Of a stretch of 64,000 nucleotides of DNA, positions 45,872-55,316 are shown piece by piece; positions within the stretch are counted from its first letter, which is position 1, and each line of letters opens with the position of its first letter. This stretch comes from Sulfurovum sp. (GTDB lineage Bacteria > Campylobacterota > Campylobacteria > Campylobacterales > Sulfurovaceae), in contig NVUY01000010.1 of the NCBI GenBank assembly GCA_002733215.1, forward strand, positions 1 through 64,000, read 5' to 3'. The translations under genes and the position numbers were made by a program. A model generated the notes under the pieces. The model was not told the origin of the DNA and did not search any database. It saw only the letters and a list, made by a program, of their open reading frames with translations.

Positions 45872-47353
45872 CTAATCGTCATCAACACTCATATCTTTTG
45901 TATCTACAGTATCTTTTGATTTTTTAGTGTAAGTTTCTTTACTATGCTCGTCTGCCGCTTTCTCTGTCTGTGTATTTTGCCCAATAACATGTATGTCACT
46001 CTGAGGATAAGGGATAGAGATACCTTCTTCATCAAAGCGTTCTTTGACTGTACGGGTTACTTCCCAGAAGACAGTCCAATAATCAGCTGTTTTAACCCAT
46101 GGACGGCATATGAAGTTCACCGATGAATCTGCCAATTCACTTACCTTGATGGTAGGTGCAGGGTCTTTGAGTACCAGTGGATGTTCTGAGAGGATCTGCT
46201 CCATCACCTTCTCTGCCTGTTCAATGTTATCATCATAACCGATACCAAAGACCAGATCTACACGTCGTGTATCACTATGTGTTACATTGGTAATGATATC
46301 ACCCCAGATTGAGTTGTTTGGAATAATCATCATTCTGTTATCTGCTGTGACAATGCTTGTCGATACTAATGTCATTGACTCAACAGTACCTATGATACCT
46401 GCAACATCCACAACATCACCTATGTCATAAGGACGGTAGAACATGATCATCAGTCCGCTGGCAAAGTTACTCAGTGTTCCCTGTAGTGCAAATGCAACCA
46501 CAAAACCTGCGGCACCTACCATTGCCATGATCGGTGCTACATTGATATCCATTGCCGCGAGTGCGACCAAAAGTCCGATGAACATCACCACTTTATGGAT
46601 ACTGTTGGAAATAAATTCATTGAGAAGCTGTGAACTGTTTTTTGTGTTTTGCAATGCCTTTTTTGCTCCTCTACTCAATAAGCTAGAGATGAACATAGCA
46701 AGAAAAAGGATAGCAAGAAATTTAAGAATATTTATCAACCAGTAGATACCGCCATCCTCAGACATGATCCATCCAGAGACAGTTGTCCACGCAGAATGGG
46801 CATCCGTCACTTCTAAAGAGATACCGCTAACGGTATCTATATAGCGGCGGTATGGCAGTACCTTTTCAAGCTCTTTACCTGTTTCATCTGTACCGATCTT
46901 TTCGTTGATATTTTCCAGCACGGTATCAAGACGATCCACCATTATCTTTCTTTCGGAACGTAGCTTTATCTGTTCTTCAAGGATAGCAGATTTCTCTTCA
47001 TTTGCTACAGTGAGCTTCTGCTGAACTCCCTCTCTCTCCTCGGCTGCTGTCTCGTTATTGTCCAATGCTTTCATAGCATCGATTTCAACATTTTTTTCTC
47101 TCACTAAAATTTTAGTATCATAGACTTTTTTAGCAGATACTTTTAGTAGTTCTAACCATCCGTCAGCTTCGACAAATAGTTCATCACTGGACATATGTCT
47201 GACCATCAGATTAAGTATTTCAGGTGAAACATCCGCATCTGCTGTCGTAACAGCTGTAGGTTTTACAGGTGTTTCCTCAGCATAAACAGCTGTGGTTGAT
47301 GTCAATGCCAAAGTTAACATTAACCCTGAAAGTATTTTTTTAAAATTCGTCAT
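45872..47353 (-). CDS. MscS-family mechanosensitive channel
   Basis: A 493-residue inner-membrane channel that opens on membrane tension. A signal peptide (1-24) is followed by a periplasmic coiled-coil region at about residues 60-170, then three or more membrane segments. The pore helix region reads AAMDINVAPIMAMVGAAGFVVAFALQ and the beta domain has IGDVVDVAGIIGTVESM. The C-terminal ~30 residues are Asp/Lys-rich. It forms a run with the repeat protein and DUF2092 gene upstream, 33 bases apart, so it may help in envelope stress handling. Confidence 0.9.
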   Translation of the reverse strand: MTNFKKILSGLMLTLALTSTTAVYAEETPVKPTAVTTADADVSPEILNLMVRHMSSDELFVEADGWLELLKVSAKKVYDTKILVREKNVEIDAMKALDNNETAAEEREGVQQKLTVANEEKSAILEEQIKLRSERKIMVDRLDTVLENINEKIGTDETGKELEKVLPYRRYIDTVSGISLEVTDAHSAWTTVSGWIMSEDGGIYWLINILKFLAILFLAMFISSLLSRGAKKALQNTKNSSQLLNEFISNSIHKVVMFIGLLVALAAMDINVAPIMAMVGAAGFVVAFALQGTLSNFASGLMIMFYRPYDIGDVVDVAGIIGTVESMTLVSTSIVTADNRMMIIPNNSIWGDIITNVTHSDTRRVDLVFGIGYDDNIEQAEKVMEQILSEHPLVLKDPAPTIKVSELADSSVNFICRPWVKTADYWTVFWEVTRTVKERFDEEGISIPYPQSDIHVIGQNTQTEKAADEHSKETYTKKSKDTVDTKDMSVDDD

Positions 47354-47386
47354 TTTTCTCTCTTTTTATTTTATATTTTCTACAGA

Positions 47387-47959
47387 TCAATAAGGAGAAG
47401 AAACTACTTTATAAACCAAAGCATCACCTTCATAGAAAGGCTGATAATATGAATTATCACATCTTCTATAGGAGATGCCGTTAGCAATAACTGTAGTACA
47501 AGTCGTTGGCATAGTTGAGGCTGCGATCACTGAACCTATCACTAAACCTGTTGTGAAAGCCATCAGTGGAGCACCACGATAATAACCATAATGCCCACGT
47601 CTGTGCCCACCATAATAACGGCTATTATGATTTACGTTCACATTCACATTTTTGTTCACATTTCTATTGACATTTTTATTTCTATTGACATTTCTGTTTT
47701 TATTGACATTTCTGTTTTTATTGGTATTCCTGTTACGATTCGTACTGCGACTTCGGTTTGCTCCACCACCTCTTCGTGCTCCACCGCCACCTCGTCTAGC
47801 CTCTGCCTGCGTAAAGAGAGACACATTCATTTCTATAGGCATAGTAGCAAAACCGTTTCCTAATGGAGTGATTTTTTCAACACTCACTGATGGAGAAAAA
47901 AGACCTATCATGGCAGCCACTACAGTGAACTTCGCTAAATAACTGTTTTTATTTTTCAT
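47387..47959 (-). CDS. secreted Asn/Arg/Lys-repeat protein
   Basis: A 190-residue protein with an N-terminal hydrophobic segment (about 10-27, signal-like). It has an Arg/Gly-rich stretch (RRGGGGARRGGG, 55-66), then about 45 residues of N-R-N / N-K-N repeats (69-112), a Tyr/Gly/His-rich segment, a hydrophobic glycine-containing helix (130-148), and a Cys pair. The repeats are coded by 18-base units that are nearly identical at about 47681-47735. No known enzyme domain. It may be a basic envelope or matrix protein. Located between DUF2092 and MscS genes. Confidence 0.7.
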   Translation of the reverse strand: MKNKNSYLAKFTVVAAMIGLFSPSVSVEKITPLGNGFATMPIEMNVSLFTQAEARRGGGGARRGGGANRSRSTNRNRNTNKNRNVNKNRNVNRNKNVNRNVNKNVNVNVNHNSRYYGGHRRGHYGYYRGAPLMAFTTGLVIGSVIAASTMPTTCTTVIANGISYRRCDNSYYQPFYEGDALVYKVVSSPY

Positions 47960-47973
47960 ATCTCAATCCTTTC

Positions 47974-48684
47974 TTACTTTGATTTATTAACTGATATTTT
48001 TGATGCACCTTTTGGTGCTACAAAAACAAAATCGCTCTCTGAAATGTTTGCATTAGTATCCCAAGTTATATTGGTATTGACTCTTGATGGAGAGTCATTA
48101 CTTGTATCTATGATGCTATAACTTTTTACCAGTGGTTTATCTCCCGTAGCTATCCAGACATGTATCTCTCTTGTGCCATTTTTAAACGCTATGTAGTCAC
48201 ACTCTACGCCAGCTACATCTTTAGTACCAAAGTATTTGCTTGAACTGAACTTTACTCTTTTATCCATATCACTATAGATCAATTGTGCAAGAGGTGCTCT
48301 GATGCCAAACTTTTCAAAAAGGAAATCAAGTGCTGCATCTAGTTTTTTGGGTGTTTGTATTTGACCGTAATAGTTATGATTATGGTCTATCATAGTAAAG
48401 CTACCGTCATTGAGGTAATTTGTTCTATTTTTCACTGTTCCTGTAGTATCTACACGCAGCTTGCCCGGTCTGTATACTTTTACAAGAGCTGTATGTTTAT
48501 ATGTTTTACCCTCTACTTCACCATCTGTTATGGTCGCAGTAAACGCGTATTTGTCCATACTACCGATAGTTTGATAAGCATTATTGAGTATGTCTCTTGC
48601 AGACTGTTCTGCTGCAAAGAGATTTGTACTGCTTAGCAAGAGTGCTACTCCTGCTGTGCAGAGGAGTTTTTTATGTAAGTTCAT
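47974..48684 (-). CDS. DUF2092 periplasmic protein
   Basis: A 236-residue exported protein: signal peptide (1-24, ending NLFA), then a beta-rich domain with the DUF2092 pattern (DKYAFTATITDGEVEGKTYKH, VYRPGKLRVDTTG, VAGVECDYIAF, IHVWIATGDKPLVKSY). The fold is related to LolA-like lipoprotein carriers, so handling of hydrophobic molecules in the periplasm is possible. It leads the group DUF2092, repeat protein, MscS in the same direction with short gaps. Confidence 0.8.
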   Translation of the reverse strand: MNLHKKLLCTAGVALLLSSTNLFAAEQSARDILNNAYQTIGSMDKYAFTATITDGEVEGKTYKHTALVKVYRPGKLRVDTTGTVKNRTNYLNDGSFTMIDHNHNYYGQIQTPKKLDAALDFLFEKFGIRAPLAQLIYSDMDKRVKFSSSKYFGTKDVAGVECDYIAFKNGTREIHVWIATGDKPLVKSYSIIDTSNDSPSRVNTNITWDTNANISESDFVFVAPKGASKISVNKSK

Positions 48685-48836
48685 TTTTCATCCCTTTTTT
48701 ATGTATTCTATCTAACTTGATAATATACCATAAAAATGAAATTTACTAGTATAGAAAAACTGCAAATTACGTAGATAAAGAAGATATTTTTGGTTCCTTA
48801 TAATAATCTGAAATGAAACATAGTACTGATTCTCCT

Positions 48837-50699
48837 CTATGGGGATTGATCCCTATAGGCACGTTTAGGGATCGGTTGTCCCAGTAAAACCGTTGTATGC
48901 AACAGTAGACGCTCAATGGTACCCAGTTTGGTACGCTGTGTCAGTACATTTTGAGCCATTGCAGGTTCATCAGTAATGATGCCGTCTACACCCAAAGATA
49001 TCATACTGGTCATAGAGACAGGATCATTGGCTGTCCAGATAAATACTTTTTTGCCTACTTTATGCGCTCTTCTTACAAAGTTTGGTTCCATCATATCCAT
49101 ATTGATCGCAAGGAAATCTACATCCATCTTGGAAATATCTCCCATAGCTATCGATAGTAAAATACCGGTCTCCAAGTCAGGTCTCAATGACCGTACTTTT
49201 TTGATGCCGCCAGGCCACAATGACATCAGTGCAACATTCTGTGACATACCGACCTTTTCAACCACGTCTATCACACGTTGTTCAAGCTGTTCGTCATGAC
49301 CATAATATTTGAGTTCAATGAGCACTTTTGCTTTCCCTTTCGCTTCAAGCAGTACCTCTTCGAGTGTCTGTATGCGTTGTGCAGAAAACTTAGGGTCAAG
49401 CCAACTGCCTATATCGATCTGACGTAACTCATCCAGTGTACCATCCCATACTTTTGTTGGCACATTTGAAATCTTCATGAAGTCACTGTCGTGTATCACA
49501 ACCACTTCACCATCTTTAGTTTCCTGAACATCTATCTCTACCCAGTGGGCATTGTCATTGATCGCCTGTCGTATGGCTGCTATCGTGTTTTCAGGTGCTT
49601 TCCCTGCTGCACCGCGATGGGCAATGATCTCCACATTATCTACAGTCTGGATATCTTTTAGGAGCCAGGTACCGGCTAAAACTGCTGCTGTCACCGCAGT
49701 GATCAAAAGAAGTGTCACTTTTGTCGTTGTTAATTTTAACCCTTCTCCCTCTTCTTTTACTCTCATATCACTTGTGTTTATATGGCATCCGTAACGCTCA
49801 GAGAGCACTACGATCAAAGTCGCAAAACTGCTTGATGTAAATGTCGTCACAAAGATATTTCCAAGAGATAACAAAGCAACCATAGCACCCATCACCAAGA
49901 TAAGTACTTTGAATGAATCGTAAAAGAGAGGCACTACTTGGCTTGCTAAAAAGTGAATCGTTCCCAACACAAATACAGATAACAAAAATGCAGCAAAAGC
50001 CCAGAGGGAAAATGACTTTAGTATCTGATACTTATGCCCTTTAGCCAAAGCTTCACTTTTGGCAAAAGAGTCAGCTGCTGAGACGCCTGAAAAAAGGATC
50101 AGAGGAAGGGCAAGAGACCAGGAGAGCAGTTTACGTACCAGTACAAAGAGCATCAGCATCATGATCAACCCGATGATCAAAACATTCACGATGAATACAG
50201 GCGGTTTTTCAGCCAAATAATAGTTGATATCATGATCTGTGATTAAAAACCAGGCAATAGCCGCAGAGACAGCAAGAAAGGGTACCACGATGATCAATAT
50301 ACGAATAAGAAGCCGTAGAGTAAAGAGATAGATACTTTTTGCATGGTTAAACGTAAAATGAAGTGCAGCAAGCACAGCCATATTTTGTCCATGCAGCCTT
50401 GTCGCACTTACTGCCATCATAGAAGCTTTTTCAAAAATAAGAATAGTGATCAACAAACCGGCAAAGACGATCAACGCCGTTATCCCCGCAGGTGACAGCA
50501 TAAACATAGCAATGTCCATGTCGGAGAGTACCGCCTCTCCCGATAGACTTAGCAGGAATTTACCGACAATACCGACTAAAGGAGCAAACAAGGTCAAACC
50601 AAGTGCCATATATATAAGGTGAATAGTAAAGAGCTTTACCATGCTCTGCCGCAGAACACCTAATACCTCTTTCCAAATACCCTCTTTTTGTTCTGTCAT
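48837..50699 (-). CDS. membrane-fused glycerophosphodiester phosphodiesterase
   Basis: A 620-residue protein in two parts. The N-terminal ~340 residues are a multi-pass membrane domain of the GPDPase_memb type (six to eight helices). The C-terminal ~260 residues are a GDPD barrel with HRG near residue 360, ENT, EIDVQ and the catalytic HD. It should split glycerophosphodiesters to glycerol 3-phosphate and an alcohol. The barrel is placed outside or at the membrane face by its fusion. It may release lipid head groups. Confidence 0.9.
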   Translation of the reverse strand: MTEQKEGIWKEVLGVLRQSMVKLFTIHLIYMALGLTLFAPLVGIVGKFLLSLSGEAVLSDMDIAMFMLSPAGITALIVFAGLLITILIFEKASMMAVSATRLHGQNMAVLAALHFTFNHAKSIYLFTLRLLIRILIIVVPFLAVSAAIAWFLITDHDINYYLAEKPPVFIVNVLIIGLIMMLMLFVLVRKLLSWSLALPLILFSGVSAADSFAKSEALAKGHKYQILKSFSLWAFAAFLLSVFVLGTIHFLASQVVPLFYDSFKVLILVMGAMVALLSLGNIFVTTFTSSSFATLIVVLSERYGCHINTSDMRVKEEGEGLKLTTTKVTLLLITAVTAAVLAGTWLLKDIQTVDNVEIIAHRGAAGKAPENTIAAIRQAINDNAHWVEIDVQETKDGEVVVIHDSDFMKISNVPTKVWDGTLDELRQIDIGSWLDPKFSAQRIQTLEEVLLEAKGKAKVLIELKYYGHDEQLEQRVIDVVEKVGMSQNVALMSLWPGGIKKVRSLRPDLETGILLSIAMGDISKMDVDFLAINMDMMEPNFVRRAHKVGKKVFIWTANDPVSMTSMISLGVDGIITDEPAMAQNVLTQRTKLGTIERLLLHTTVLLGQPIPKRAYRDQSP

Positions 50700-50736
50700 T
50701 TTTGCCTACCTTTTCTTTCTTCGTGTATACTTATGA

Positions 50737-53700
50737 TTACGAATTAAAAATTCCCCTCAACTCATCCCTGTCCATATCTCCAAGCCAGTTCTCGCCGATA
50801 CTCACACTAAGATCAGATAGCTCTTTCTTGGCTTTTATCATCTTATCCATCTTCTCCTCAAAACTGTCTTTGGTGATAAAACGATACACAGAAACATTTC
50901 TCTTCTGCCCGATCCTGAAGGCTCTATCCGTTGCCTGGTTTTCAACAGCCGGATTAAACCACAGGTCGTAGTGGATGACATGATTTGCCTCTGTCAGATT
51001 TAGCCCTACTCCACCAGCTTTTAGAGAAAGGATGAAGATCTTATGTTTGGGGTCATTTTGGAAACTTTCGACTATCTCATCTCGTTTTTTCTTTGTTTGT
51101 GAACCTTTTAGAAAGAGTGGTGTAGTGAGCAGTACATCTTCTATCATTTTGACAAGAATATCACCCATTTGAGTATATTGAGTAAAGATAAGCACTTTCT
51201 CGTTTCGTTGCAAAATGGTCTCCAGTAGTGTTAAGAGTAGTTGTGATTTTCCTGATAGTTTTGGGTCGATAGGGCTTGTTTTATCAAAGTTTCTTGGGTG
51301 GTTACATATCTGTTTCAGGGAGATAATGAGCTTAAGCACCAATGCTCCTGTGTTTTCCTCATTTTCCATCATCCTGAAGCTTTCATCAACGACACTTTGG
51401 TAAAGTCCTGCTTGCTCTTTTGTCATAACAGAGTATTCATCAATAATGATCTTTTCAGGCAGATCAGGAGCGATATTTTTATCGGTTTTGAGCCGTCTCA
51501 GCATAAAAGGGGCTGTGATCTTTTTGAGCTTTTCTATTTTGACTCTGTCTTTTTTTATCTCTATATCTTTTGCATAGTTGTTTTGAAAATCTTTGAGCGT
51601 TTTAAGATATTTAGGCAGTGCAAAATCAAAAATGCTCCAAAGCTCTGAGAGATTGTTCTCAACAGGTGTACCGCTTAGAGCGATTTTATATTTAGCCTTG
51701 ATAGACTTTATTGCCTTACTGATCTCGGTATTTGGATTTTTTATTTTTTGCGCTTCATCAATAATAAGACAATCTATCTTCTCTTTTTTTAGTTTTGCCA
51801 GATCTCTTCGTACTATATCATAGGTAGTGATGAGTATATCTGACTCCTGAAACTCTCTTTTAAGACCATAGTAAGAGAAATAGCCAAGTGATGGAGCAAA
51901 CTTCTCCAGCTCATTTTCCCAGTTGCTGATAAGTGAAGTCGGCACCACAATGACCACACGCTTTTTGATAAAACTATTCTCTTTAAGATACAAGATGGTA
52001 CTAATGGCCTGGATCGTTTTTCCAAGCCCCATATCATCAGCCAAAATGGTACCAAACCCGTTAAGAAGATTGTTGATATTCCACGAAAAACCTCGCTCTT
52101 GATAGGCTCTGAGATTAGCTTGTAACGAAGAAGGAACAGCTATATCCTTGGGTCTAAACAGGTCATCGATATAGGCTTCCAACTCTTTGCTTAGAAAAGC
52201 TTCTCCATTAAGCGTTGCCTGTAAAATATCGAACTGATTGAGGCTTTTTTTTCGTTTGATCTCTGCAAAGATATTTTTAGCTTCTTCCGCCGAAATCACT
52301 ACAAAGTTTTCTTTAAATTCTATAAGTTCCTTTCCACTCTCTACAAGCTTTTCAAACTCCTCTACACTTAAGACCTCATCACCTATGGCGATCTGCCAGT
52401 CATATTCAAGCATGGATTGCAGATCAAAGAATGATTGCAGGTTTTTACCTTTTTTGCTGCTTACTTTAAGCGACAGTTTTGGACGTAAAAGATTTTTAAG
52501 CTCTTTAGGCAGGACAATATCTATACCAAGATTTGTGATAATAGACGAAGTCTTCAAGAGGAACTCTTCAAGTTTCAACTTAGAGAGTTTGATGCTGTCT
52601 TTCTGTAAAAGTTGGCTTATCTCAGGAAGATAGGCATGAAGAAAAGAGATAAATTTCAGTATCTCCATCTTCTTCAGGCTTGTTAAGCTTTGATTGAGAA
52701 GGTACTCCTTATTTACCTCTTGTACTTTTATGGAAAGATAATACTCTTTATCTTTGTCTATATATATTTTATATCGGTACTTACTTTTAACGATATCAAA
52801 GACAGCAAAATAGTTATAGATGGATGAGGCTAGATTTTCCTCCTCAAATCCTTTGACTTTAAATACTTTTGCATGAAAAAATGTCCATGTGATAGCAGGA
52901 GGGTTATTGTTCTGCTTTCTGTGTATAAATCCCATACCCGTTGCAAAATCACTTATGACTGCAGAAAGTATCGCATCAGTAGAACAGTTCTGATCTAGAT
53001 AGTTCGTTTTGTACTTTACTATCTTGGGAGCCATTTTTGAGAGAGAACTTAACTGTTCTTGCACCTGGGGAATGGAGTGAAGGGGTCTGTAAACAATAGT
53101 GAAACTCTTTTTGTCTTCAATCACAGCCGGGATAAATGCTTTTGCTTCTATCATTAAATAGGCTACCCTGAAGAGATAAAAGAGAAAACGGTAACTCTCG
53201 CTGCCACTGTCATCTTCAAAGGAGATAAAGAGTCTGAACAGTTCACTAATGTCAAGACTCATAGTGTCTTTTTTGAAAACAGCATCCATGTCCTGAAAAA
53301 GTTCACCGGACTCTGCCAGAAGAGGATTTTTGATATCAAACCTGCTATCATAAATATTATAATCAAGCAAAAACTCAAAATCTGCATTTTGAAACAGTCG
53401 CTCTATAGCTTCAATATCTCTGCTTTGGATCGCTGTGATATTGTATGCCAAAGCCCTTGGTACTTTTTTGTAAAACTCCTCCATCACCTCTTTGTAGTCA
53501 ATGGATGCAAAAGGAGGATTGGAAGAGAGCATAGAGAGTATAAAGTTGGAGCTGTCTTGCAGTTTAATGATCTCCAAAGGCTCACTACTCACCTCCTGTT
53601 CCTCATAAGGAGTTAGGGATAGTGGATACTCTATATTTATCTCACTCTCTATCCCATAATACTCAATCAGGTCAAACCCGCGAAGAGAAAAAAGGATAAA

Positions 53701-54150
53701 AGGATTTTTATCCATCTCACTCACTGCTATGTAGTAAAGCCCTGCAATATGCTTGCAGGCATACTCACCCCAAAAATCAGGACAGGAACAAGACATATTG
53801 AAATTTTCAAAAAGAGAGATTTTAGCTTCAAGGAGAAGTTTTAAAAAGGATTCAGGCAGATCCCCATTCATGATCGAAGCTAAGATAAGAGGATTATCCT
53901 CTAAGATAGTTTTAATACTCTCTATCTCATCTTTGCTAAAAGGAGTAAAATCCATGTCGGTACTGTAGTACGGGCTATAGTTCCCCTCTACCTTTGCTCC
54001 GATGTGACTCTTTTTGACAGAGACATCATATACTCTGCCCGTATTGGCATACGTCCTCCCCCTTCCCAGTCTTCCGTAATCTGTTTTCCTCTCCAATACT
54101 TTTAAAAGTTCTGCTCCCCAAATAGTGGTTCCGTACTGTATTCTTGCCAT
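50737..54150 (-). CDS. SWIM-domain SNF2-family helicase
   Basis: A 1137-residue DNA-dependent ATPase. An N-terminal SWIM zinc finger is complete (C121, C123, C132, H134). Residues ~250-640 hold a bacterial SNF2 middle region. The motor follows: ADDMGLGKTIQAIS (Walker A), LIIDEAQKIKN (DEAQ), SGTPVENNLSELWSIF, LSLKAGGVGLNLTEA and FRIGQKRNVSVYRF. Such proteins remodel or translocate on DNA; some sit in defence regions. Here it lies next to a decayed type III restriction locus but reads as a separate gene. Confidence 0.92.
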   Translation of the reverse strand: MARIQYGTTIWGAELLKVLERKTDYGRLGRGRTYANTGRVYDVSVKKSHIGAKVEGNYSPYYSTDMDFTPFSKDEIESIKTILEDNPLILASIMNGDLPESFLKLLLEAKISLFENFNMSCSCPDFWGEYACKHIAGLYYIAVSEMDKNPFILFSLRGFDLIEYYGIESEINIEYPLSLTPYEEQEVSSEPLEIIKLQDSSNFILSMLSSNPPFASIDYKEVMEEFYKKVPRALAYNITAIQSRDIEAIERLFQNADFEFLLDYNIYDSRFDIKNPLLAESGELFQDMDAVFKKDTMSLDISELFRLFISFEDDSGSESYRFLFYLFRVAYLMIEAKAFIPAVIEDKKSFTIVYRPLHSIPQVQEQLSSLSKMAPKIVKYKTNYLDQNCSTDAILSAVISDFATGMGFIHRKQNNNPPAITWTFFHAKVFKVKGFEEENLASSIYNYFAVFDIVKSKYRYKIYIDKDKEYYLSIKVQEVNKEYLLNQSLTSLKKMEILKFISFLHAYLPEISQLLQKDSIKLSKLKLEEFLLKTSSIITNLGIDIVLPKELKNLLRPKLSLKVSSKKGKNLQSFFDLQSMLEYDWQIAIGDEVLSVEEFEKLVESGKELIEFKENFVVISAEEAKNIFAEIKRKKSLNQFDILQATLNGEAFLSKELEAYIDDLFRPKDIAVPSSLQANLRAYQERGFSWNINNLLNGFGTILADDMGLGKTIQAISTILYLKENSFIKKRVVIVVPTSLISNWENELEKFAPSLGYFSYYGLKREFQESDILITTYDIVRRDLAKLKKEKIDCLIIDEAQKIKNPNTEISKAIKSIKAKYKIALSGTPVENNLSELWSIFDFALPKYLKTLKDFQNNYAKDIEIKKDRVKIEKLKKITAPFMLRRLKTDKNIAPDLPEKIIIDEYSVMTKEQAGLYQSVVDESFRMMENEENTGALVLKLIISLKQICNHPRNFDKTSPIDPKLSGKSQLLLTLLETILQRNEKVLIFTQYTQMGDILVKMIEDVLLTTPLFLKGSQTKKKRDEIVESFQNDPKHKIFILSLKAGGVGLNLTEANHVIHYDLWFNPAVENQATDRAFRIGQKRNVSVYRFITKDSFEEKMDKMIKAKKELSDLSVSIGENWLGDMDRDELRGIFNS

Positions 54151-54179
54151 TTTACACCTTTTACAATATCTGCTTAGTC

Positions 54180-54608
54180 CTACACTTCCTTACACTCTGT
54201 AGCCCTAGCCCTATACTTCACATCAAGCAGCTCAAAATGCTTCTTCATACGGAAAATGGTACTGTTCTCTAAAGTGTTCTTGCATACTTGAAAGGGCATT
54301 GAGCACACCCTCTTTAATGGCGATAGACGGAGTAATGATGATATATTTATTCCATCCGTAATGCTCATAAAGTTCCAATATGGTTTTTATGTACACATAC
54401 ATTTTTCCCGTGCCGGTTTCCATCTCTACAGAGAAATCACGACTTTGCAGCATCATCGACTCTTCAATACCATTGGTTCTCTGTACTTAATGAAGGTTTT
54501 CAAGTATAGTTTCCTCTTACTGTTATCAGTAAGGTATGAGAGTCTTAACAACTCTACAAGTGGCTCCGCTCTGCCGTATGAGCGACCATTATTAAAAATC
54601 ATTTGATA
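54180..54608 (-). pseudogene. fragment of type III restriction enzyme Res subunit
   Basis: One frame (about 54489-54229) reads TNGIEESMMLQSRDFSVEME followed by TGTGKM and IIITPSIAIKEGVLNA. This is the start of the helicase domain of type III Res, with Walker A changed from GKT to GKM. The frame stops soon after, and the last ~60 bases run in another frame to 54180. Upstream, an unrecognised short frame (from 54606, MIFNNGRSYGRAEP) is joined to it, probably by a deletion. The gene has lost nearly all of its length (Res is usually 900-1000 residues). Confidence 0.72.
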
Positions 54609-54611
54609 CAT

Positions 54612-55039
54612 TCACAATTTTTTTATATTTTGTAGGGTTTTCAATATATTACTCTGGTTTTGATACTCATCTTCCGCATATTCTACAGCGAGAGAGAAAT
54701 TCATATTTTCCTCCAACAACATATATTTCAAATCAACCTCATACTCTGATAATTTATTTTTTACTACATCCCAAACGATATTTTCATCTATACCAAAATA
54801 TCCGTGTAAAATTTGATTTCTAAAATCAACTATCCTTCTGTACTTTGCATCTATTAGCTCATCTTTAAGTAAATATTTTGTTGCTTCACCTATAATTTCC
54901 AATTCACGAATAGTTGCATCCCAATAGACTTCATCGTATAAAAGTTACTTCCATTTTCAAACCTTTCTGTATATCGTTTTACCTTGTCAATGGCAATAAA
55001 GATATCTACAACATAAAATGTATTATCTCTATGTAACAT
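54612..55039 (-). pseudogene. hepT: hepT-like toxin gene, frameshifted
   Basis: Two frames together give a whole HepT/DUF86 protein. The first runs from ATG 55039 (MLHRDNTFYVVDIFIAIDKV) and the second continues with LYDEVYWDATIRELEIIGEA to 54612. The switch falls at a run of four T near 54952, where one more T would restore the frame. The toxin motif RX4HXY is intact in the second part (RNQILHGY). HepT is an RNA-cleaving HEPN toxin silenced by MntA-type adenylylation. The start overlaps mntA by 11 bases. Confidence 0.75.
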
Positions 55040-55316
55040 AAACAATATCCTCTTCTATTTTACTGCGTATAAGTTTTCTTATACTCTTCTCCATGCCCAG
55101 ATCTATAGATTTGCCAAAAGATTTTTCTAAAAATTCTTTCAGGTCATAATACAGATCAAAACTAGATGGCATGTCTGCAAGGATATCAATATCACTTTCA
55201 CTTGTCTCTTCACCTTCTGCATAACTGCCAAACAGTCCTATCTTTTTTATCTGATACTTTTCTTGAAGCATTGTTCTATTCTCTTTTAAAAATGATAATA
55301 TCGTCTGTTTATCCAT
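55029..55316 (-). CDS. mntA: MntA-like minimal nucleotidyltransferase antitoxin
   Basis: A 95-residue protein with the minimal nucleotidyltransferase signature GS(X10)DXD: G30 S31 ... D42 and D44 in LFGSYAEGEETSESDIDIL. In the HepT/MntA pair this protein adds AMP to a tyrosine of HepT and so blocks it. I chose ATG 55316, which shares a base with the TGA of the mod fragment and is preceded by GGAGG at good spacing. It appears intact while its toxin is frameshifted and the surrounding restriction genes are broken. Confidence 0.85.
   Translation of the reverse strand: MDKQTILSFLKENRTMLQEKYQIKKIGLFGSYAEGEETSESDIDILADMPSSFDLYYDLKEFLEKSFGKSIDLGMEKSIRKLIRSKIEEDIVYVT

Noticed and set aside
47640-47750. 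Short regular repeats that look like a CRISPR array at first sight
   Set aside because: The unit is 18 bases without spacers and codes in frame for the NRN/NKN repeats of a secreted protein.
54480-54606. A separate small gene beginning MIFNNGRSYGRAEP
   Set aside because: It has no recognisable family, runs into the res fragment in another frame and lies among broken genes, so it is treated as part of the decayed locus.
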